Source: an uncultured Clostridia bacterium
Lineage (GTDB): Bacteria > Bacillota > Clostridia > TANB77 > CAG-508
NCBI GenBank assembly: GCA_934149165.1
Contig: CAKPDY010000032.1
Span: 1 to 15,348 of the forward strand
Reading direction: 5' to 3'
Length of the DNA: 15,348 nucleotides
This document shows positions 11,850 through 15,348 of this stretch, one piece after another (the first letter of the stretch is position 1; each line of letters starts with the position of its first letter). The position numbers and the translations under genes were made by a program. The notes below the pieces were generated by a model. The model did no database searches. It saw only the letters and a list, made by a program, of their open reading frames with translations, and was not told the DNA's origin.

Positions 11850-14615
11850 ATGGGTTTTTTAAACAAAATATTTAAAAGTTACAGTGAAAAAGAAGTAAAA
11901 AGAGTTATGCCTTTAGTTGAACAAATTAATTCTTTAGAAGAAGAAATTTCAAAATTAACAGATGAACAATTAAGAAATAAAACAAATGAATTTAAAGAAA
12001 GACTATCTAAAGGAGAAACGTTAGATGATTTATTACCAGAAAGCTTTGCAGTAGTAAGAGAAGCTTCAAAAAGAGTTTTAGGACTACGTCACTTTGATGT
12101 TCAATTAATAGGTGGTATAATATTACACCAAGGTAGAATTGCAGAAATGAAAACAGGTGAAGGAAAAACTTTAGTAGCAACACTTCCAGCATACCTAAAT
12201 GCATTAACAGGTGAAGGGGTTCATGTTATTACAGTAAACGACTACTTAGCAAAAAGGGATAGTGAATGGATGGGTAAAGTATACCGTTTCTTAGGACTAT
12301 CTGTAGGTTTAATAATAGCAGGAATGAAGCCAAATGAAAAACAAGAAGCATATAATTGTGATATAACATATGGAACAAATAATGAATATGGATTCGATTA
12401 TTTAAGAGATAACATGGTTATATATAAAAACCAATTAGTACAAAGAAAATTAAACTATGCAATTGTAGATGAAATTGATAGTATTTTAATAGATGAAGCT
12501 CGTACACCTCTTATTATTTCAGGTAGAGCTAATAAATCTTCAGACCTATATAAAAAAGCAGACAGTTTTGTACGCAAATTATCTGCTAAAGTTATAGTAG
12601 AAGAAGACATAAAAGATGAAGCACAAGCTGAAGATAACGAAAACTATGACTATATAGTAGACCTAAAGGCTAAATCTGCTACACTTACACAAAAAGGTAT
12701 AGAAAAAGCTGAAAAAGAATTTAACTTAGAAAACTTTAATGATATAGAAAACTCTGAATTAGTACACAATGTAAACCAAGCTTTACGTGCATATGGAATA
12801 ATGAAAAAAGATATTGACTATATAGTAAAAGATGGCGAAGTATTAATAGTTGACGAATTTACAGGTCGTATTATGTATGGAAGAAGATATAACAATGGAT
12901 TACATCAAGCTATAGAAGCAAAAGAAAAAGTTAAAATAGCAGATGAATCTAAAACACTTGCTACAATAACATTCCAAAACTACTTTAGAATGTATAGTAA
13001 ATTATCAGGTATGACTGGTACTGCTATGACAGAAGAAGCAGAATTTCAAGAAATTTATAAATTAGATGTTATAGAAATACCAACTAATAAACCATTAATA
13101 AGACAAGATGACCCAGATATAATATATAAAAATGAAAATGCTAAATTTAAAGCTGTTATAGAAGATATAAAAGAAAGTTATCAAAAAGGACAACCAGTTC
13201 TAGTTGGTACAGTATCAATAGAAAAATCTGAAAAATTAAGCAAATTATTAAATCAAGCTGGAATTAAACATACAGTATTAAATGCAAAACAACATGAAAA
13301 AGAAGCTGAAATAGTTGCACAAGCTGGTAAATTTGGAGCAGTTACAATTGCTACAAACATGGCTGGTCGTGGTACAGATATTATGCTTGGAGGAAATAGT
13401 GAATATCTAGCAAAACAAGAAATGAAAAAGCAAGGCTATACTGAAGAAATGATAGAACAAGCTACAGCATTTAATGAAACAACAGATGAAGAAATATTGT
13501 CAGCAAGAAACAAATTCAAAGAATTAGAAAACAAATTTGATGTAGAAATAAAAGAAGAAAAAGAAAAAGTTATAGCTGCCGGTGGTTTAAAAATTATAGG
13601 AACAGAAAGACATGAATCTAGACGTATAGATAATCAGTTACGTGGACGTTCTGGACGTCAAGGTGACCCAGGAAATTCTAAATTCTATATAGGATTAGAT
13701 GATGACTTAATGAAAATATTTGGTGGAAACACAATCACAAAGGTATATGATACATTAGGAGCAGATGAAAATATGCCAATACAATCTAGATTAATTTCAA
13801 ATGCTGTTGAAAATGCTCAAAAGAAGGTTGAAGGCAAAAACTTCAGTATAAGAAAAAATGTATTAAGTTATGATGATGTTATGAATACTCAAAGAGAGAT
13901 TATATACAAACAAAGACGTGAAGTTTTAGATGGTGAAAACTTAAAAAGTAGCATAGTAAAAATGATAGACTCTACAGCAGAAAATATTGTATTAGCACAT
14001 AGTATTGATAATGAAGTAGAAATTGAAGAATCATTAATATTAGAATTAAACAATGTTTTAGGAATAACAAATCAAATTGAATTAAAACAAGATGAAAAAA
14101 TAAATGCACAAGAATTAATAGAAAAAGTTCAAGAAGCGGCACATAACATATATGAAGAAAAAGAAAAAATGATTGGTTCAGATGAATTAAGAGAAATTGA
14201 AAGAGTTATAATGCTCAAAACAGTTGATGAAAAATGGATGGATCATATTGATGCAATGGATGAACTAAAAAATGGTATAGGTCTACGTGCATATGGACAA
14301 AAAGACCCTGTTGTTCAATACAGGATTGAAGGTTTTGAAATGTTTGATGCTATGATAGATGATATAAAAACACAAGTTGCAACAATATTACTTCATATAG
14401 AAAAAGCTGAACATGTTTCAAGAAGTGAAGCTGCTCACATTACTAATGCAGGTGTTCAAGATGCTGCTATTAATTTAGTAGATGGAAATATAACTGAAAA
14501 AGAAGGCGGTTTAAATAAAACTGTTGTTAATAAAGAACCTAAAGTAGGTAGAAATGATGAATGCCCTTGTGGAAGTGGTAAGAAATACAAAAACTGCTGT
14601 GGTAAAAACGCCTAA
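11850..14615 (+). CDS. secA: Preprotein translocase ATPase SecA
   Basis: Full-length SecA, 921 residues, the cytoplasmic and membrane-peripheral motor that pushes unfolded preproteins through SecYEG using ATP. Walker A is MKTGEGKT (100-107) and the Walker B/DEAD-like motif VDEIDSILIDEARTP is at 206-220. ITVNDYLAKRD (127-137) and TYGTNNEYGFDYLRDNM (173-189) are classic SecA blocks. Further on are GMTGTA in the preprotein-binding/NBD2 region, TNMAGRGTDI, the arginine-finger region GRSGRQGDPG, the scaffold and wing regions, and a C-terminal zinc motif with Cys905, Cys907, Cys916 and Cys917 (CPCGSGKKYKNCC; the fourth ligand is Cys rather than His). The zinc tail is intact, so the gene is not truncated by the mobile-looking DNA 55 bp downstream. 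In many Firmicutes prfB follows secA; here it does not. It would export the many signal-peptide proteins of this window. Confidence 0.98.
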   Translation: MGFLNKIFKSYSEKEVKRVMPLVEQINSLEEEISKLTDEQLRNKTNEFKERLSKGETLDDLLPESFAVVREASKRVLGLRHFDVQLIGGIILHQGRIAEMKTGEGKTLVATLPAYLNALTGEGVHVITVNDYLAKRDSEWMGKVYRFLGLSVGLIIAGMKPNEKQEAYNCDITYGTNNEYGFDYLRDNMVIYKNQLVQRKLNYAIVDEIDSILIDEARTPLIISGRANKSSDLYKKADSFVRKLSAKVIVEEDIKDEAQAEDNENYDYIVDLKAKSATLTQKGIEKAEKEFNLENFNDIENSELVHNVNQALRAYGIMKKDIDYIVKDGEVLIVDEFTGRIMYGRRYNNGLHQAIEAKEKVKIADESKTLATITFQNYFRMYSKLSGMTGTAMTEEAEFQEIYKLDVIEIPTNKPLIRQDDPDIIYKNENAKFKAVIEDIKESYQKGQPVLVGTVSIEKSEKLSKLLNQAGIKHTVLNAKQHEKEAEIVAQAGKFGAVTIATNMAGRGTDIMLGGNSEYLAKQEMKKQGYTEEMIEQATAFNETTDEEILSARNKFKELENKFDVEIKEEKEKVIAAGGLKIIGTERHESRRIDNQLRGRSGRQGDPGNSKFYIGLDDDLMKIFGGNTITKVYDTLGADENMPIQSRLISNAVENAQKKVEGKNFSIRKNVLSYDDVMNTQREIIYKQRREVLDGENLKSSIVKMIDSTAENIVLAHSIDNEVEIEESLILELNNVLGITNQIELKQDEKINAQELIEKVQEAAHNIYEEKEKMIGSDELREIERVIMLKTVDEKWMDHIDAMDELKNGIGLRAYGQKDPVVQYRIEGFEMFDAMIDDIKTQVATILLHIEKAEHVSRSEAAHITNAGVQDAAINLVDGNITEKEGGLNKTVVNKEPKVGRNDECPCGSGKKYKNCCGKNA

Positions 14616-14670
14616 AATCGGTACTTTCAGGGAATAGTGCAGTAAACATAAATTACCCAAAACCATAAAA

Positions 14671-14755
14671 TGTTCGCAAAATGTTCGCAAAAGTTAAAAA
14701 AAGTTCGCAAGAACTCATGAAAGCCTTATGTAGCAAGAGATTGCACGATGCGAAC
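14671..14755. repeat. GTTCGCAA direct repeats with inverted partner (possible attachment site)
   Basis: GTTCGCAA occurs at 14672-14679, 14683-14690 (11-bp spacing) and 14703-14710 (20 bp further), with a 7-of-8 inverted copy, ATGCGAAC, at 14748-14755. The third copy sits in a GTTC-GCAA-GAAC mini-hairpin. Short, roughly helically spaced direct repeats beside a conserved gene resemble arm-type binding sites of tyrosine recombinases. No integrase gene lies in the window, so this is an empty or remnant site, if a site at all. Confidence 0.4.
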
Positions 14756-14770
14756 AATTTGCAAATAGCA

Positions 14771-14810
14771 ATAAATAAAAAGTGTTAGTATTAATGTTGA
14801 TACTAGCATT
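14771..14810 (-). terminator. Hairpin with minus-strand U-tract
   Basis: TGTTAGTAT (14783-14791) pairs with ATACTAGCA (14800-14808), with one G-U. On the minus strand it is followed by CACTTTTTATTTATT. It could terminate minus-strand transcription; on the plus strand, as a secA terminator, it lacks a U-tract. Confidence 0.4.
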
Positions 14811-14897
14811 GGATCTAGGTCAAGTTTTTAGACACATTTTTCTACGAATTTATATATTTTTTTCAAGCTTCGCTTGGGAGTTGTTATAAATATTAAA

Positions 14898-14925
14898 GGA
14901 GAGTATCGGAAAGTTTGTGTAAACT
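14898..14925. mobile_element. Possible IS256-family terminal inverted repeat
   Basis: Read on the minus strand, the block is GTTTACACAAACTTTCCGAT then ACTCTCC. I recall IS256-family ends of the type TTTACACAAAAxTCxxGACACTxTC. It lies 150-180 bp beyond the transposase stop codon on the same strand, a plausible place for the right end of that element. The opposite end is not in the window. Confidence 0.35.
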
Positions 14926-15022
14926 TTAAACTTCTTATGATATAAAACATAAATATAAAAAAATTTATTTATGTTTTTAACTAAAATTAATATAAATGAC
15001 AGAATTATTTTTGTCAAGGTAT

Positions 15023-15068
15023 GATTTTTAAGCCTGCTGAAATTTGAGTTTTAGCAGGCTTAAAAATC
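15023..15068. terminator. Strong bidirectional hairpin after the transposase fragment
   Basis: GATTTTTAAGCCTGCT (15023-15038) and AGCAGGCTTAAAAATC (15053-15068) are perfect 16-bp complements. Each outer half is a T or A run, so it can terminate in both directions. It ends 12 bp from the transposase stop codon. Confidence 0.8.
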
Positions 15069-15079
15069 ACCTTTCTAAA

Positions 15080-15274
15080 TTAGTCTAGATTTACCCTATC
15101 TGGGAAATAAATATTTAATTCTGACAATGTTATTCCCCAATTTGAATATCTGCTAGTCCATTTTTCTGTAATTATTTTTGTTGATAAATACATGCTTTTT
15201 TCTAATGCTTGAACTGTTGGAAATACTCGTCTTCCTTTATTTAATCTCTTATAACAATTATTTAAACTTTCTAT
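15080..15274 (-). pseudogene. C-terminal fragment of an IS256-family transposase
   Basis: About 64 codons from IESLNN (15274) to the stop at 15080 match the last part of IS256/mutator-type transposases: IESLNxxxxRxNKxRxVFPT, ALxKxxYLxTxxxTxKWT, then NWGxxLxELxIxFPxR. In intact elements IESLN is preceded by TTNA and about 330 residues carrying the DDE catalytic core. Here TTNA is replaced by unrelated sequence, and 15 bp further up a minus-strand terminator occupies the frame. The fragment therefore has no promoter, no valid start and no catalytic residues except possibly the region after the last acidic residue. It is a 5'-truncated relic. The open frame can be extended upstream to a TTG at 15328, but that lies inside the hairpin and is not a real start. 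Confidence 0.82.
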
Positions 15275-15289
15275 CCTGAGTTTGACAGT

Positions 15290-15341
15290 AAAAAATGAAA
15301 AAATGCACCTGTAACCCAGCAATATCAACTGGTTCAGGTGC
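15290..15341 (-). terminator. Terminator of a minus-strand gene beyond the right edge
   Basis: On the minus strand GCACCTG (15341-15335) pairs with CAGGTGC (15311-15305); AACC/GGTT pairs extend the stem inward with a one-base bulge. The stem is followed by ATTTTTTCATTTTTT. This is a G+C-richer, strong Rho-independent terminator, implying a minus-strand gene just right of the window. Confidence 0.75.
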
Positions 15342-15348
15342 GTAATTT

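Larger units (their letters stand above)
14616..15079. other. Gene-free, mobile-looking region after secA
   Basis: No convincing reading frame in 464 bases. It holds, in order: no evident secA terminator (14616-14670), the GTTCGCAA repeat block (14671-14755), a hairpin with a minus-strand T-run (14771-14810), a T-rich stretch containing GTCAAGTTTTTAGACAC (14819-14835) that could be an insertion-sequence end, a small CAAGC-TTC-GCTTG hairpin (14864-14876), a possible IS256-type terminal repeat (about 14898-14925), an A/T-rich spacer and a strong hairpin (15023-15068). Confidence 0.6.

Overview
The window is about 70-75% A+T by eye, with AGGAGG-type ribosome sites, A/T-ending codons, U-tract terminators and normal use of TAA, TAG and TGA stops. 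Together with Firmicutes-type families (YtvI-like permease, Cys-rich CBS protein, BspA-like leucine-rich repeats, IS256-family remnant) this points to a low-GC Clostridia-like bacterium, plausibly an uncultured gut lineage. That placement is inferred from composition and family resemblance, not from a marker phylogeny.

Layout. 1-290: a remnant on the minus strand that looks like the first 21 codons of smpB, followed by its own small terminator. 291-1175: two small secreted proteins, each with a signal peptide, a low-complexity outer segment and a C-terminal membrane anchor. 1346-2638: a lipoprotein with a class A beta-lactamase-like domain whose nucleophile serine is replaced by cysteine. 2776-3630 (minus): an RluA-type pseudouridine synthase, divergent from a lone TetR regulator (3900-4466). 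4686-6128: murD under a near-consensus promoter. 6197-6892: a proline-rich protein of unknown function. 7031-7468: a two-CBS-domain protein with 13 cysteines. 7633-8709: an anchored exported protein of unknown function. 8886-9986: an AI-2E/YtvI-type permease. 10075-11055: a membrane-anchored leucine-rich-repeat protein. 11116-11676 (minus): a stand-alone YcgQ C-terminal-like (DUF1980/TIGR03943) domain on a membrane anchor. 11850-14615: secA. 14616-15348: no intact gene, but GTTCGCAA direct repeats, several hairpins, a possible IS256 terminal repeat and a transposase C-terminal fragment.

Most genes are single transcription units bounded by their own hairpins, so there is no large operon. The common theme is the cell envelope: peptidoglycan precursor synthesis (murD), protein export (secA) and at least six exported or membrane-anchored proteins. 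The right end, after secA, is the one region that looks like mobile DNA or its scars. I found no CRISPR array, tRNA or rRNA, and no convincing undescribed multigene system. The best leads are the Cys-for-Ser hydrolase, the orphan YcgQ-like domain with its Cys pair changed to Ser, the smpB remnant and the possible integration site behind secA.
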